Below, one piece after another: positions 9,177-21,522 of a stretch of 60,930 nt of DNA. The stretch is from assembly GCA_903927975.1 (NCBI GenBank), contig CAIYPC010000497.1:1-60930 (forward strand), read 5' to 3'. The position numbers were made by a program, and so were the translations under genes. Under the pieces are notes generated by a model, which saw only the letters and a program-made list of their open reading frames with translations, was not told the DNA's origin and searched no databases. The DNA is from an uncultured Bacteroidota bacterium. Its GTDB lineage: Bacteria; Bacteroidota; Bacteroidia; Chitinophagales; Chitinophagaceae. Every line of letters starts with the position of its first letter. Position 1 is the first letter of the stretch.

Positions 9177-10463
9177 TTATTTCAATGACTTTGAATCAAC
9201 CCGCGTAGGAGAATCTTTTCCAGCTACAATCGAAGCAGAAGAAATCGCAATTGCTTTAATAACCTCAGCCATATTGTTCATATCAAGCGTCCCTATCTCA
9301 TCACTTTGCTTATGATAGTTCGGTTCATCATCCATTTTTGATGTTGAAATGGTATGTGCGGGAACTCCTTGTCTGGCAAGGGTTGCATTGTCAGATCGGT
9401 AAAATAAATTTTCTGTGGTGTATGGATCAGGATAAAATGCAAACTTACTTCCCTGCAAATTCTTTTCTAATATTTTCCCCATATCTGTTTTTTCGTATCC
9501 TGTTATATATGCAGAGTTTGTTCCCCATTTGCTTTCTGTTCCAATCATCTCAATATTGAACATTGCTGCCACTTTTATAGGATCATATTGTTTTGAAAAA
9601 TATTGTGAACCATAACCACCTTGTTCTTCTGCTGCAAAAGCAACAAATATCAATGTGCGCTCATTATTATCTAACTGCTTAAAATATTTTGCAAGCATGA
9701 TCACCGCTGTTGTTCCCGATGCATCATCATTTGCACCATTATAAATTGAATCGCCTCTTGCATCAGGTTTACCAATGCCAAGATGATCATAGTGCCCGGA
9801 AAAAATTACAAACTCATTTGCTTTTGATTTGCCTGGCAAAATGCCAACGACATTTGCAAGCTTCAGTTTCGATACTTCATGCTTCACATCAATTTCATAC
9901 TTAGTCGGATCCAAGGTGGTGAGGATAAACAAAGTGCTTCTTGGTTTATTAAAGCTCGGTCTTTTAAATGATGACATGCGCTTCACTTCTTTTGCAAATG
10001 AAGTATCAACCAATACCAAATAGCTTTTCTCGCTTTGAATATATTTGAATGCTTCTGCATTAAAATTATCTCCTGGCTTAATAAAAGCTTTCACATAACC
10101 GCTGTCCTGATTGATATGCAGTTCAGGGTTTGAAGTGAATGTGACAATATTTTTTGTTGCAATGGTATCGTTATCAAATTTTGCTTTTGCAGAAATAAAT
10201 CTTGTTTTCACAAGACTAAAATCCTGCAAATAAGTTCCGCTGTTATCGGGTGTTTCCAAACCGATTGCTTTGAATTCTTTTTGAATGAACGCCGCTGCTT
10301 TATCAGCACCCGCGGTAAATGCAGCTCTGCCCTGCATTTCATCGGAAGACAGAATTTTTTCTATCCGTGTTGCTTCTGTTGCATTAATAACCTTATCAAT
10401 ATCCTGCGCAAAAACAAAATGGGTTATTGGCGTCAATAACCCAATCAACATTATTTTCTTCAT
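9177..10463 (-). CDS. M28 family zinc aminopeptidase, secreted
   Basis: FSGHYDHLGIG, NGANDDASGTTAVIMLAKYF, FVAFAAEEQGGYGSQYF. Confidence 0.9.
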   Translation of the reverse strand: MKKIMLIGLLTPITHFVFAQDIDKVINATEATRIEKILSSDEMQGRAAFTAGADKAAAFIQKEFKAIGLETPDNSGTYLQDFSLVKTRFISAKAKFDNDTIATKNIVTFTSNPELHINQDSGYVKAFIKPGDNFNAEAFKYIQSEKSYLVLVDTSFAKEVKRMSSFKRPSFNKPRSTLFILTTLDPTKYEIDVKHEVSKLKLANVVGILPGKSKANEFVIFSGHYDHLGIGKPDARGDSIYNGANDDASGTTAVIMLAKYFKQLDNNERTLIFVAFAAEEQGGYGSQYFSKQYDPIKVAAMFNIEMIGTESKWGTNSAYITGYEKTDMGKILEKNLQGSKFAFYPDPYTTENLFYRSDNATLARQGVPAHTISTSKMDDEPNYHKQSDEIGTLDMNNMAEVIKAIAISSASIVAGKDSPTRVDSKSLK

Positions 10464-10510
10464 AATAATAGAATGTTATTTTCTCATGGAGCTATTTTCA
10501 AATTTGAAAA

Positions 10511-11251
10511 TTACAGGCTCATCATTTCTTTAAACTTAACAGTTTGTCTTCGGCTCACTTCAATTTTTTCCCCGCCTTTCAATTCAAGCAAAAGGCCTCC
10601 ATTGAAATAAGGCTCAATTTTTTCGATCAGGCGAAGGTTGGCAATATGTTTTCTGTTGGCACGAAAAAAAACTTTTTCATCCAATCTTTCTTCAAGCGCA
10701 TTAAGTGATTTTAAAATCAACGGTTTGTTTGGGCCAAAATAAACTTTAGCATAATTGCCCACACTTTCAAACAGACGAATATCTGAAAGCTTCACGAACC
10801 AGCAGCGTTCGCCATCTTTCACAAAAACCTGATCATGCTCACCGAGTATGCTTTTGTTCGTTGAGATATCATGCTCGCCAAATGTTTCTTTATCCTCATC
10901 TAAATGAAGTTTCTGAATAGCGTCAGCCAACCGCTTTGGCTCAACCGGCTTTAATAAATAATCAAGCGCATTCACTTCAAATGCCTTTAATGCATATTCA
11001 TCATAAGCGGTTGTGAAAATCACATCAGGCGCTTTTGTTAATTCAGAAAGCATATCAAACCCTGTTTTGCCAGGCATTTGAATATCAAGAAATATAAGAT
11101 CGGGGTTAAGACTATCAATTTTTTCAATGCCTTCATTTGCATTTGCGGCTTCTGCTATCACTTCAATTTCAGGAAAGTCCATCAGCAATTTTTTCAATTC
11201 ATTTCTGGCAAGCCGCTCATCGTCGATGATTATGGTTTTTATCATGCTCAT
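10511..11251 (-). CDS. LytTR-family response regulator
   Basis: REC domain IIIDDERLARNEL...LDIQMPG...TTAYDEYALKAFEVNALDYLLKP plus C-terminal LytTR (FFRANRKHIANL). Confidence 0.92.
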   Translation of the reverse strand: MSMIKTIIIDDERLARNELKKLLMDFPEIEVIAEAANANEGIEKIDSLNPDLIFLDIQMPGKTGFDMLSELTKAPDVIFTTAYDEYALKAFEVNALDYLLKPVEPKRLADAIQKLHLDEDKETFGEHDISTNKSILGEHDQVFVKDGERCWFVKLSDIRLFESVGNYAKVYFGPNKPLILKSLNALEERLDEKVFFRANRKHIANLRLIEKIEPYFNGGLLLELKGGEKIEVSRRQTVKFKEMMSL

Positions 11252-11373
11252 TGATGTTTTGTTGTTGCTAATGTAACAAAAATGCCAATAAGCACTTTAG
11301 GAAAATGATTATCGGCAAATAAACTCGTGAAAATGGGGCAAGAAAAATGAAACTTTCTCTGATGGCTGTTCCC

Positions 11374-13500
11374 TTATTTGAACTTCACAATTTTTTTAAG
11401 AAGTCGTTGATTGTTGTAAATCGCTTCAACAACATAAGTTCCGGATGAAAGATTATTTAGATCATTCATATTTATCGTGTTCATTCCTTTACGGCCTATC
11501 AGGTTCAAGCTATTAATTTTTTTGCCGAAAATATCCATCAGCGAAATTGAAATATTTCCATCATTTGGCAGAGACGCTGTGATTGTTATGTTTGAAAGAA
11601 ACGGGTTTGGCACTATATTATCAATACTGAATTGATCTGTTTTATTGAAACTTACTTCTTGAACATTACTATAAGAAATAGCGCCAGAATACTCGTTCAC
11701 CTGAATGCGATAAAATGAGGTTCCTGAAATTGGCGACTTATCATATTCCTGATAGAGCTGCGCTTCCTCATTGCCATTAATGGCCACGACAGTTTGCAAA
11801 TTGCCCCAGTTAATTCCATCTATGCTTCTTTGAATCGTGTACGATGATATGCCAGATTCTGAGGCAATATCCCATTGAATGTCCACTTCATTATTGTTAG
11901 TTGCAATTGCAGAGAATGAAGTGAATGTTAATGGCAATATGCTTGGATCCAAAGCTGCAATGGTAAAATATAGCGGTGTGCTTGATGCATTCAGGTTGGC
12001 ACTTTTCAGATATGACATCAAGCCAGCATTCAAATTGTTGATCGTAATTGTTCCATTAGCCGAGTTCCAGCTTAAGCTCATAATTTTTCCACTATAAATA
12101 CTAAAGTTTGGAATGAATGTCCCGATTGTGAGATTGCTTGTATTATTAACGAGAAGTCCAAGGGCTGCTGGGTTTGCAATGCTGGCATGTGAAGCATTTG
12201 ATCCCCATGCACAAGAAGATAAAGAAACATCCATATTAAAATCATCTGGCACATTGGTAGTAACCGTTGAGCCAGTAATTTGTATTTTCCATTCTCTGTC
12301 GAGGCGGACAGGTGCAGAAGCTGGGTGTTGATTTATGTTAGCTCCCTTAGAACTGCAAAGATTGCCGTTGTTATTGCCCATTACAATATGCGAAAGATTG
12401 TTTGTAAAAGAAGATGTGTTTGTAATATTGTTAACGGCAAGTGTACCAAGATATAACCTTGTTGAATCATCTACCTGATGAGATTGCCTTTGATATAAGG
12501 CTCCACCGCCGCTAATGCTATCTCGTGCAATGCCAATAATGTTATTCCAAAAAATTGTTCCGTCAGCTCCTTGAGAGTAAATATTGCTGCCCCAAGAATT
12601 TACATAACCTACAGTAGTGCTGCTTAGCCCTGCGGGATCTAATGTGATGCCATATTTTATTGCGAGGTAGCTTTCAATCTGGATTGCTTGTGCTTGTGTG
12701 AGCTGCGTATTATATGTAATTACTTCTGCCACTTTTCCGCCATTGGGGTAAGTGTAGCCAGGAAAAGATCCAATACTGTAAACGTAATTCAAGCTCTTAA
12801 GAGTTGTGAAAGTATTTGCAGCAACCGATGCCTGACTTCTATTTACAGAACCGAAAGATTTATTGGTAATGGCATATTGTTCTGAAAAAATATTCTGGGA
12901 TACCCCTATATGATTATACGATGAAGTCGGATATGTTAAGGTACTTGAATAAGCTTCTACTGACGAACTTCTGGTTCCCGTATTGCACCAGTTCGATCCG
13001 CACGACGAACTACTAGGGATCGTTCCTGCAATGCTTATTAACTGATCACTAGCTGTACCAACAGCAAATATACTTCCCTGATTTGTACCAATTGGCAACG
13101 CATTGTATGGATAGCCACTAGGGGTGGTGATAGCGCTAGCACTGCCTAAACTAAGCTGAGTCGGGGCGCCTGCTACATTGTTCCATAGTATTATTGGATT
13201 GTAGTTAAAACAATTGGAGCCGCTATTATTAACCTGTAAGTATTTTTGGTATAAAGTATTGGATCCTGTTCCCCAAAACCCAGGCATCAGAACATTAGGT
13301 GATCCAAAACTAAAACTGCCCAAATTTGCCCATTGAGTAACACAGTTGTTGCCGCTAACGACTGTTGTGCTAAGACCATTGTTTGTTTCGAACCAGGTAG
13401 TGGCGCCGGAAATACCGCCGGGACTTTGAGGATACGAAAAATTGCAAAGAGAAAGCAATAGAATAGAAAAGAGGATAGGCTTGACCGTTAATTTTTCCAT
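11374..13500 (-). CDS. large secreted surface protein with type IX secretion C-terminal domain
   Basis: Signal peptide; VAEVITYNTQLTQAQAIQIESYLAIKYGITL domain; C-terminal VPNPFLSNITITASLP...GTYVVEAIYNNQRLLKKIVKFK sorting domain. Confidence 0.85.
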   Translation of the reverse strand: MEKLTVKPILFSILLLSLCNFSYPQSPGGISGATTWFETNNGLSTTVVSGNNCVTQWANLGSFSFGSPNVLMPGFWGTGSNTLYQKYLQVNNSGSNCFNYNPIILWNNVAGAPTQLSLGSASAITTPSGYPYNALPIGTNQGSIFAVGTASDQLISIAGTIPSSSSCGSNWCNTGTRSSSVEAYSSTLTYPTSSYNHIGVSQNIFSEQYAITNKSFGSVNRSQASVAANTFTTLKSLNYVYSIGSFPGYTYPNGGKVAEVITYNTQLTQAQAIQIESYLAIKYGITLDPAGLSSTTVGYVNSWGSNIYSQGADGTIFWNNIIGIARDSISGGGALYQRQSHQVDDSTRLYLGTLAVNNITNTSSFTNNLSHIVMGNNNGNLCSSKGANINQHPASAPVRLDREWKIQITGSTVTTNVPDDFNMDVSLSSCAWGSNASHASIANPAALGLLVNNTSNLTIGTFIPNFSIYSGKIMSLSWNSANGTITINNLNAGLMSYLKSANLNASSTPLYFTIAALDPSILPLTFTSFSAIATNNNEVDIQWDIASESGISSYTIQRSIDGINWGNLQTVVAINGNEEAQLYQEYDKSPISGTSFYRIQVNEYSGAISYSNVQEVSFNKTDQFSIDNIVPNPFLSNITITASLPNDGNISISLMDIFGKKINSLNLIGRKGMNTINMNDLNNLSSGTYVVEAIYNNQRLLKKIVKFK

Positions 13501-13584
13501 ATGAACTTAGAATAAGGACATATTGAACGACAATCTGAGTTTTATTATTGTATTTAAAAAACATCAACATTAAAAAAATAAAAA

Positions 13585-13608
13585 GGCCAGGCTTAGAAAA
13601 GCCCGGCC
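13585..13608. terminator. hairpin between two T9SS genes
   Basis: ggccaggctt-agaa-aagcccggcc imperfect inverted repeat. Confidence 0.55.
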
Positions 13609-13639
13609 GTTGTTGATCGTACCCTTTAAAACTAAAATC

Positions 13640-14986
13640 TTAATTATTTAATTTTACTATTCTTTTAGTAGATATTTCATTTCCATTTATTACGTTGATA
13701 ACGTAAATGCCTACCGGAAGATCCGCAATGTTCAGCAATTCTGTTTGTGCTGCATTGCTTGTCATCTTTTGTTTCAGCAAACTTCCATGAACATTATAAA
13801 TGCTATAGGAAATTGATTTTCCCTGCCAGCTATCGGGGATGGTTATCCGTAATTCGCTGTGGGTAGGATTGGGGTAAACCATGATATTTGATGTTTGTCC
13901 CCCGTTTCCCAATCTTATCAATTCAACTTCAGAAAGTTTTGAGTTGCCGTCAATATCAACCATATTCAAGCGATAATAAACCATCGTGCTGTTAACAGAA
14001 CTTATATTGTCGGCGTAGTTGTATTGTCTTAATGAGTTGCTATTGCCTTCCTGCGAAAAAACGATTGCCACATCATCGTAATTGCTGCCGTCAATGCTGC
14101 GTTGTATAACAAAACGGCTTACATTGATTTCTGATGAAGTAGCCCAGTTGAGATTAGCTGTGTTTTTATCGCTGCTTAACTGCGCTCCGAATGAGGCAAG
14201 CTCAACAGGAAGTGTATTTACTTTTGCAGCAGTATATTTAAAAGTTTTGAACCAAATTGAATTATAACGGTTAGCAGATGAGCTTGACCCAGAGGTCTTG
14301 CCACCATATCTAAATTTAATCGTGCTTACGTCTGAATAGTTTATAGTAACCATTACTTTAGTAGCGCTTGTATCAATCCCAGCGGAGTTAGCTGTTGGGC
14401 CTGTGAATATACTTCCGCCGGAAATGCTTCCCACACTTATACTTGTAGGTGTGTTTAAAGTATATGTAGCCGTTCCATACGCGCTGAATTGCTCTTGAAG
14501 AGATCCGCCATCTCCATCAACATCTATTGCGGTTGCGTTCAAAGTATCTTGCACAACGGGTGTTGAAGTTCCGCTCTGAACAAATGTTACCAAAAATTCC
14601 ATCCACCAACTGGTGGCACTTGATACCGTTCCTTTATTATATGTCACCATCGGCTGAAATGCGATGTCCCAGCCGGTGCTTGTAACATCAATGCTATCGA
14701 GTGTAACTAAAGTTGAAGATCTGCCATTGATTGTAACTAATGCATCAACACTGGTAGTAACATTAGAAAACCTGTAAACTGCGCCATCGCTTCCTTTTGT
14801 GCCGGAAACAAGTGCAGGGTTTTTAAATGTTAGTCCTTGTGTGAATGAATTCATGGCTGCTAGTGAGAGTGCAACGGTTAGCATTGCGTTTTTAAAAAGT
14901 CCGAAAAAAATTGTTTTGTTAAAGGGGTACAATTGAATCATAACTGTATTGTTTAGGGTACTTGTTGCTCTGTTGAGGTAACCCAC
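13640..14986 (-). CDS. secreted protein with type IX sorting domain
   Basis: PVELASFGAQLSSDKNTANLNWATSSEINVSRFVIQRS; VYPNPTHSELRITIP...GIYVINVINGNEISTKRIVKL. Confidence 0.85.
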   Translation of the reverse strand: MGYLNRATSTLNNTVMIQLYPFNKTIFFGLFKNAMLTVALSLAAMNSFTQGLTFKNPALVSGTKGSDGAVYRFSNVTTSVDALVTINGRSSTLVTLDSIDVTSTGWDIAFQPMVTYNKGTVSSATSWWMEFLVTFVQSGTSTPVVQDTLNATAIDVDGDGGSLQEQFSAYGTATYTLNTPTSISVGSISGGSIFTGPTANSAGIDTSATKVMVTINYSDVSTIKFRYGGKTSGSSSSANRYNSIWFKTFKYTAAKVNTLPVELASFGAQLSSDKNTANLNWATSSEINVSRFVIQRSIDGSNYDDVAIVFSQEGNSNSLRQYNYADNISSVNSTMVYYRLNMVDIDGNSKLSEVELIRLGNGGQTSNIMVYPNPTHSELRITIPDSWQGKSISYSIYNVHGSLLKQKMTSNAAQTELLNIADLPVGIYVINVINGNEISTKRIVKLNN

Positions 14987-15263
14987 AGTTATTGGAAAAA
15001 GAGAGATCTTTAAATGGAGATTGGAAAAAAAGATATATTAGAAATTCTGATAAAATTGAATTTCGGAAGATTGGATAGAAAAATTTTTACACGGATTTGG
15101 CGAGATAGAAAAAAGAATAACCTAGCTTAAATTGGAAAATTGGATGGAGTGTGGTTGATAAGGAGATTGGGTACGATTATGTAGGATGACAGGACAAAGA
15201 TTGCATCTAATTTTGGATTATGCAAGCATTCAAGAAAAAAAGTTAAAAAATTATTATATAAAA

Positions 15264-15288
15264 AAAGCCTTTCTTAACGAAAGGCTTT
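15264..15288. terminator. terminator hairpin downstream of atpA
   Basis: aaagcctttc-ttaac-gaaaggcttt perfect 10-bp stem with A-rich left flank (T-tract on minus strand). Confidence 0.8.
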
Positions 15289-15310
15289 CAAGTTATAATA
15301 GATTTTGCTA

Positions 15311-16888
15311 TCACTTATATTGAGGTATCAGGCTATTTGCAAGCTCTACCATCTTTTTCACTCCATCATCAGGCAGATTGCCCTTTTTGAATTCAGCCAG
15401 TACCTGAGGCAGTTTGTTTTCCATTTCAAGAATGAAATGATCTTCAAATTCCCTCACTTTTTTTACAGCCACGCCGCGCAAAAGACCTTGTGTGCCCAAA
15501 TAAATAATCGCTACCTGTTTGTCCACAGAACATGGCGAATATTGAGGCTGTTTAAGGATTTCCACATTGCGTGAGCCTTTATCAATAACCAGTTTGGTAG
15601 CCGCGTCCAAATCACCACCAAATTTTGAGAAGGCTTCCATTTCACGATATAGCGCCTGATCCAGTTTAAGTGTACCAGCCACTTTCTTCATTGATTTAAT
15701 CTGTGCATTTCCACCCACACGACTAACCGAAATACCTACGTTGATAGCAGGTCTAATGCCAGAGTTAAATAAGTTGCCTTCCAAAAATATCTGACCATCG
15801 GTAATGGATATCACATTTGTTGGAATGTATGCAGACACGTCACCAGCTTGGGTTTCAATGATAGGCAATGCTGTTAATGAACCGCCGCCTTTCACGAGGT
15901 GTTTAATAGAATCTGGCAAATCATTCATATCCTTTGCAACGTTATCATCGCTGATAACTTTAGCGGCACGCTCCAATAAACGGCTATGCAAATAAAATAC
16001 ATCACCAGGATAAGCTTCGCGGCCTGGCGGGCGGCGGAGCAATAAAGAAACTTCACGATAAGCTACCGCTTGTTTCGAAAGATCATCATAAATAATCAAT
16101 GCAGGGCGACCGGTATCGCGGAAAAATTCACCAATTGCGGCGCCCGCAAATGGAGCATAGAACTGTAATGGAGCAGGATCAGATGCTGATGCAGCAACAA
16201 TCACCGTGTATTCCATCGCGCCATTGTCAACCAGCGTTTTCATCACACCTGCAATGGTGGAAGCTTTTTGTCCAATTGCTACATAAATGCAATAAACTGG
16301 TTTGCCTGCCTTATAAAATTCTTTTTGATTTATGATTGTATCAACGGCAATCGCAGTTTTTCCTGTTTGCCTGTCGCCGATGATCAACTCACGTTGGCCG
16401 CGACCAATCGGGATCATCGCATCAATTGCTTTGATACCTGTATGAAGTGGTTCTTTAACCGGCTCACGAAAAATTACGCCAGGCGCTTTTCTCTCCAATG
16501 GCATTTCATATTTTTCACCAGTAAGAGGGCCTTTACCATCGATAGGCTCGCCCAAAGTATTCACAACGCGACCGAGCATTCCTTCACCTACATTAATTGA
16601 AGCAATCTTTCCCGTGCGACGAACTTTAGCGCCTTCTTTAATGTTGCCGCTATCTCCCATCAGCACAACACCAACGTTGTCTTCTTCAAGGTTAAGCGCA
16701 ATTGCACGCACACTGTTTTCAAATTCAACAAGCTCACCGCTGCGAACATTGTTGAGCCCGTAAACACGCGCAATACCATCACCTACCTGAAGCACTGTGC
16801 CTACTTCTTCCATTTCAGTTGCAACATGAGAATTGCTCAGCTGTTGCCTGAGTATCGCTGAAATTTCGTCTGGTTTAATTTCTGGCAT
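15311..16888 (-). CDS. atpA: F1 ATP synthase subunit alpha
   Basis: [18 protein letters not shown] Walker [19 protein letters not shown]; full length 525 aa. Confidence 0.97.
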   Translation of the reverse strand: MPEIKPDEISAILRQQLSNSHVATEMEEVGTVLQVGDGIARVYGLNNVRSGELVEFENSVRAIALNLEEDNVGVVLMGDSGNIKEGAKVRRTGKIASINVGEGMLGRVVNTLGEPIDGKGPLTGEKYEMPLERKAPGVIFREPVKEPLHTGIKAIDAMIPIGRGQRELIIGDRQTGKTAIAVDTIINQKEFYKAGKPVYCIYVAIGQKASTIAGVMKTLVDNGAMEYTVIVAASASDPAPLQFYAPFAGAAIGEFFRDTGRPALIIYDDLSKQAVAYREVSLLLRRPPGREAYPGDVFYLHSRLLERAAKVISDDNVAKDMNDLPDSIKHLVKGGGSLTALPIIETQAGDVSAYIPTNVISITDGQIFLEGNLFNSGIRPAINVGISVSRVGGNAQIKSMKKVAGTLKLDQALYREMEAFSKFGGDLDAATKLVIDKGSRNVEILKQPQYSPCSVDKQVAIIYLGTQGLLRGVAVKKVREFEDHFILEMENKLPQVLAEFKKGNLPDDGVKKMVELANSLIPQYK

Positions 16889-16970
16889 AATCTATTTCTG
16901 TTTAATTATTTTTAAGAGATTCGGGATAAAAGACACGAGATGTATCCACCCTTAATCGCTGTTAAATTAT

Positions 16971-17534
16971 TTATCTAATCTTATAAATAAAATCATTATT
17001 CTGGAACTGCTTCCTCACTGTGTTCAAATCGTAAGCAACGCTCGCATCTACCAACTGACCGTTCGCCTCAAGAACAAAGCCTCCAATCAGGCTTTCTTTT
17101 ACTTCTGTATTTAGCTCAATATTCTTCATGCTTGTGGTGCTCTTTATCTTATCTACAATTGCATTTTTCAGTTCGTCACTCACTGGAACAGCAGTAGTCA
17201 ATTTTACGATATAAATCCCTTTGTACTCTTTATATTGTTCGATAAATGCAGGTATTATTTCTGCCAATACATCTTCGCGGTGTTTTGCAATCAGCAATTT
17301 ATTGAATGAAGCAGTAAGTGTGCTTATTTTTCCATTTGTTATTGCGTCTAGAATTTTTTGTTTTTTATCAGCACTGATAACCGGGCTTTTCAATATTGAT
17401 ACAAATTCTTTGCTGCTTTTGCAAACTGATTGAAGGAGCAACATATCAGCATAAACCGTTTCCAGTTCGCCTTTTTCAAGCGCCAGATCTATCAGGCTTT
17501 TTGCATATCGTGCTGCTAAACGTGGGTTGGGCAT
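16971..17534 (-). CDS. atpH: F1 ATP synthase subunit delta
   Basis: RLAARYAKSLIDLALEKGEL start; LIGGFVLEANGQLVDASV C-terminus. Confidence 0.93.
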   Translation of the reverse strand: MPNPRLAARYAKSLIDLALEKGELETVYADMLLLQSVCKSSKEFVSILKSPVISADKKQKILDAITNGKISTLTASFNKLLIAKHREDVLAEIIPAFIEQYKEYKGIYIVKLTTAVPVSDELKNAIVDKIKSTTSMKNIELNTEVKESLIGGFVLEANGQLVDASVAYDLNTVRKQFQNNDFIYKIR

Positions 17535-17602
17535 TTGTTTAATTTGAAAATCGCTGAATGTCTTAATGTCTCAATTGAGGCATTGAGACATTGAGACATT
17601 TG

Positions 17603-18097
17603 CTAATTAAGTTTTGCTTCGTTTGATAATTGCTTAATATAATTTTCCTGCTCGCTTTTGTTTGAAAGTTCTCTTCTCAAAACTTTCTCGCTCACCTCAA
17701 TCACTAAATTTCCTATCTGATTTTTAACTTCTGTTATTGCAGCCATTTTTTGCTGTTCGATAGCAGCCATAGCATCGCTCATAATCTTAGAAGCATCCAC
17801 TTTCGCTTGTTCTTTCGCTTCGCCGATGATCTTATCTTTCATATCACGGGCCTCCTTCAGCAATTGTGCTCTTTCTTCACGAGCTTTTGCAAGTAATTCT
17901 TCGTTTTCGCTTTTCAGTTGAGCCATTTCGGCTCTCACTTTTTCTGCTGTCGCGAGGGAATCGGAAATGCCTTTCTCTCTTTCTGCCAATCCTTTCATGA
18001 TTGCAGGCCACGCAAATTTTCCGAGTATATAGAACACAATCAGGAACGCCAACAGCGTCCATATCAAAAGCCCAAATTCGGGAAGAAGTAATTTCAT
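17603..18097 (-). CDS. atpF: F0 ATP synthase subunit b
   Basis: N-terminal TM, LAEREKGISDSLATAEKVRAEM coiled coil. Confidence 0.93.
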   Translation of the reverse strand: MKLLLPEFGLLIWTLLAFLIVFYILGKFAWPAIMKGLAEREKGISDSLATAEKVRAEMAQLKSENEELLAKAREERAQLLKEARDMKDKIIGEAKEQAKVDASKIMSDAMAAIEQQKMAAITEVKNQIGNLVIEVSEKVLRRELSNKSEQENYIKQLSNEAKLN

Positions 18098-18191
18098 AAA
18101 TTCAATTTCTCAATTTGAAAACTCAATGTTTGAATGAAGCTGCACCCTCGGCCCTTTGCGTTGGATGCAGCTATTCGTTTGTGCAATGATA

Positions 18192-19639
<1,448 letters not shown>

Positions 19640-19659
19640 ATTTCCCTCTAAAATTTGCG

Positions 19660-19667
19660 CAAAGATA
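19660..19667 (-). promoter_or_regulatory. candidate Bacteroidota -7 element TATCTTTG for the atp operon
   Basis: caaagata on + strand, 21 nt upstream of atpB; matches TAnnTTTG. Confidence 0.5.
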
Positions 19668-19865
19668 AGGGTGGAGCATCGAAATATAAAATCGGGTTTT
19701 AACTATGGAAACTACCTTGCACAACAGGTTATTTGTGCCTTATTTTGCGAAACCCAATATCAATTCAAAAACAATTGTTTAACACCTGAAGGCATACTAT
19801 TTCAACCTGTTTTACGTTGTAGCGGATTAAGGCAATAAATGACAATAAAATTCAAACAAACAACC

Positions 19866-20756
19866 ATGAAAACGAGTTTAAGGATTCTGACAGCAGCAAC
19901 ACTTCTCATATCGGCTATCGCATTAACAACAGCATGCAAAAAAGATAGCAGTTCTTCATCATCAGGCTCAACAACAAACAATAGTGCCGCAGCAAATTTA
20001 TCTGCCAACGGCGCCACAAGCGACAACGCGTTCGATGATGCATTGAACCTTGCCGTTCAAACTGGATATGCTAACAACTTGTCAAGTATAGTCGGACAAA
20101 AAAGCGGATCTTCAACGTTAGGCTATAAATTTTGTGCTACTGTAACTGCTTCTACCGATGGCGGTCATTTTCCCGATACAGTTAAAGTTGATTTTGGCGC
20201 TACCCCCGGCTGTACTGGCAACGCCGATGGCATTACAAGATCCGGCTCTATAACTTACATATTTTCAGGAAAACTCAGCGCACCAGGAACTACTATTTCA
20301 GCAACATTTAATAATTATGTGGTGAACGGCTATCAACTTGGTGGCACATATTCAATTAGTAATACTTCAACCCAAACAGCAATTTCATTCACAACTGCGG
20401 TTACAAGTGGCACCATCACTTATCCAAACGACACTTCATATACCTTTTCAGGAAACAAAGTATCTTCATTATTAATACCTCCTAGCAATATTTTGGACCC
20501 AACTACTTTTGTATTCAATGTTACAGGAGGCTACACCATCAGCAACACAACCACAGGCGAAACACTTACCGCAAATGTGACCACTCCTCTTGAAAGAAAA
20601 GAGACTTGTGCTCACGTTGACAAAGGGATTGTTTCTTTTAAATATACTGCAACAAACATAAGTGTTAACGGAACACTTGACTATGGCGATGGCACTTGCG
20701 ATGATTCTGCACTTATCACGATAGGCACATTCACAAAAACAGTAACACTTCCATAA
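19866..20756 (+). CDS. lipoprotein of unknown function
   Basis: Signal with LTTACKK lipobox after ATG 19866 (ORF track extends to 19839). Confidence 0.7.
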   Translation: MKTSLRILTAATLLISAIALTTACKKDSSSSSSGSTTNNSAAANLSANGATSDNAFDDALNLAVQTGYANNLSSIVGQKSGSSTLGYKFCATVTASTDGGHFPDTVKVDFGATPGCTGNADGITRSGSITYIFSGKLSAPGTTISATFNNYVVNGYQLGGTYSISNTSTQTAISFTTAVTSGTITYPNDTSYTFSGNKVSSLLIPPSNILDPTTFVFNVTGGYTISNTTTGETLTANVTTPLERKETCAHVDKGIVSFKYTATNISVNGTLDYGDGTCDDSALITIGTFTKTVTLP

Positions 20757-20780
20757 TAAATTTCAATAGCGTATAAATAA

Positions 20781-20810
20781 AAAAAGGAGCAACAAAACGC
20801 TCCTTTTTTT
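20781..20810 (+). terminator. rho-independent terminator
   Basis: aaaaaggagc-aacaaaac-gctcctttttttt. Confidence 0.85.
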
Positions 20811-20834
20811 ATTTATATGATGTGATGACACTAA

Positions 20835-21311
20835 CTATTTTTCGTCTCTAATTTTTTTAATTTTTTCAAGCTGCTCTACATCTATTTTATCTTTCGGGCG
20901 ATTGATTGCTTTTTTATTTTCTATTAAATGGTTGATATGAAGGAACGGGATTTTCACTCCTTCGATATCCGCAATAGAAGCGAGTTTCAAGCATTCATCA
21001 AAACTAATATTTTCAAGTCCTTTCATTTCGGTCATGATGTCAATCTCAATTCCCGCTCCATAAAATGTAGTCCATCCGGGAATGAAATCCATTGTTTCGA
21101 TTGATTCAAAATCGCCTTGTTCTAATTCAATAAAAGCTTTTCTTAAATTTTTTCGATTTTCGAGCGTGTCTTCGAGCCATAAATCAACATCTTCTGTTGT
21201 TCTGCTGAAACCATGAAACACGGTTGCAAAACCACCGACCATAATATAGTTTACATTATTATCGTTGAGCTTTTGCCAAAAATCAATAAGCTGTTCATTG
21301 AAAATATCCAT
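20835..21311 (-). CDS. nucleotidyltransferase-fold protein (MNT/AbiEii-like)
   Basis: YIMVGGFATVFHGFSRTTEDVDLWLE: GG...T-D-D/D-L nucleotidyltransferase motif. Confidence 0.75.
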   Translation of the reverse strand: MDIFNEQLIDFWQKLNDNNVNYIMVGGFATVFHGFSRTTEDVDLWLEDTLENRKNLRKAFIELEQGDFESIETMDFIPGWTTFYGAGIEIDIMTEMKGLENISFDECLKLASIADIEGVKIPFLHINHLIENKKAINRPKDKIDVEQLEKIKKIRDEK

Positions 21312-21321
21312 AACAATGGAT

Positions 21322-21522
21322 TTATGGCTTGTGAGTAACGGTCGCTTTTTTCAGCATTGCACTAAGCCTGAGCATTTTTGTAAAGGCAAGAAGCTTTTCT
21401 TTATCAGACCGATAAATGTTTTCCTTCAATTTTTCATCTTCAGATTTATGCGCAAAGCCATAGACCGGAGCATCCTCATTGAGAATATTTTGAGATGGTT
21501 TATTTGTATCTTTTTCGTTCAT
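21322..21522 (-). CDS. small hypothetical protein adjacent to nucleotidyltransferase
   Basis: ORF in gap between 20835-21311 and the ABC transporter, 4-nt overlap with the latter. Confidence 0.5.
   Translation of the reverse strand: MNEKDTNKPSQNILNEDAPVYGFAHKSEDEKLKENIYRSDKEKLLAFTKMLRLSAMLKKATVTHKP

Noticed and set aside
17556-17606. CRISPR-like repeats (aatgtctcaattgaggcattgagacattgagacatt)
   Set aside because: No spacers or regular repeat-spacer structure; it is a local hairpin with an 8-nt repeat between atpH and atpF.
20835-21522. Nucleotidyltransferase plus small ORF as an MNT/HEPN or AbiE toxin-antitoxin pair
   Set aside because: The small 66-aa protein does not show HEPN or known toxin motifs; pairing is possible but unsupported.
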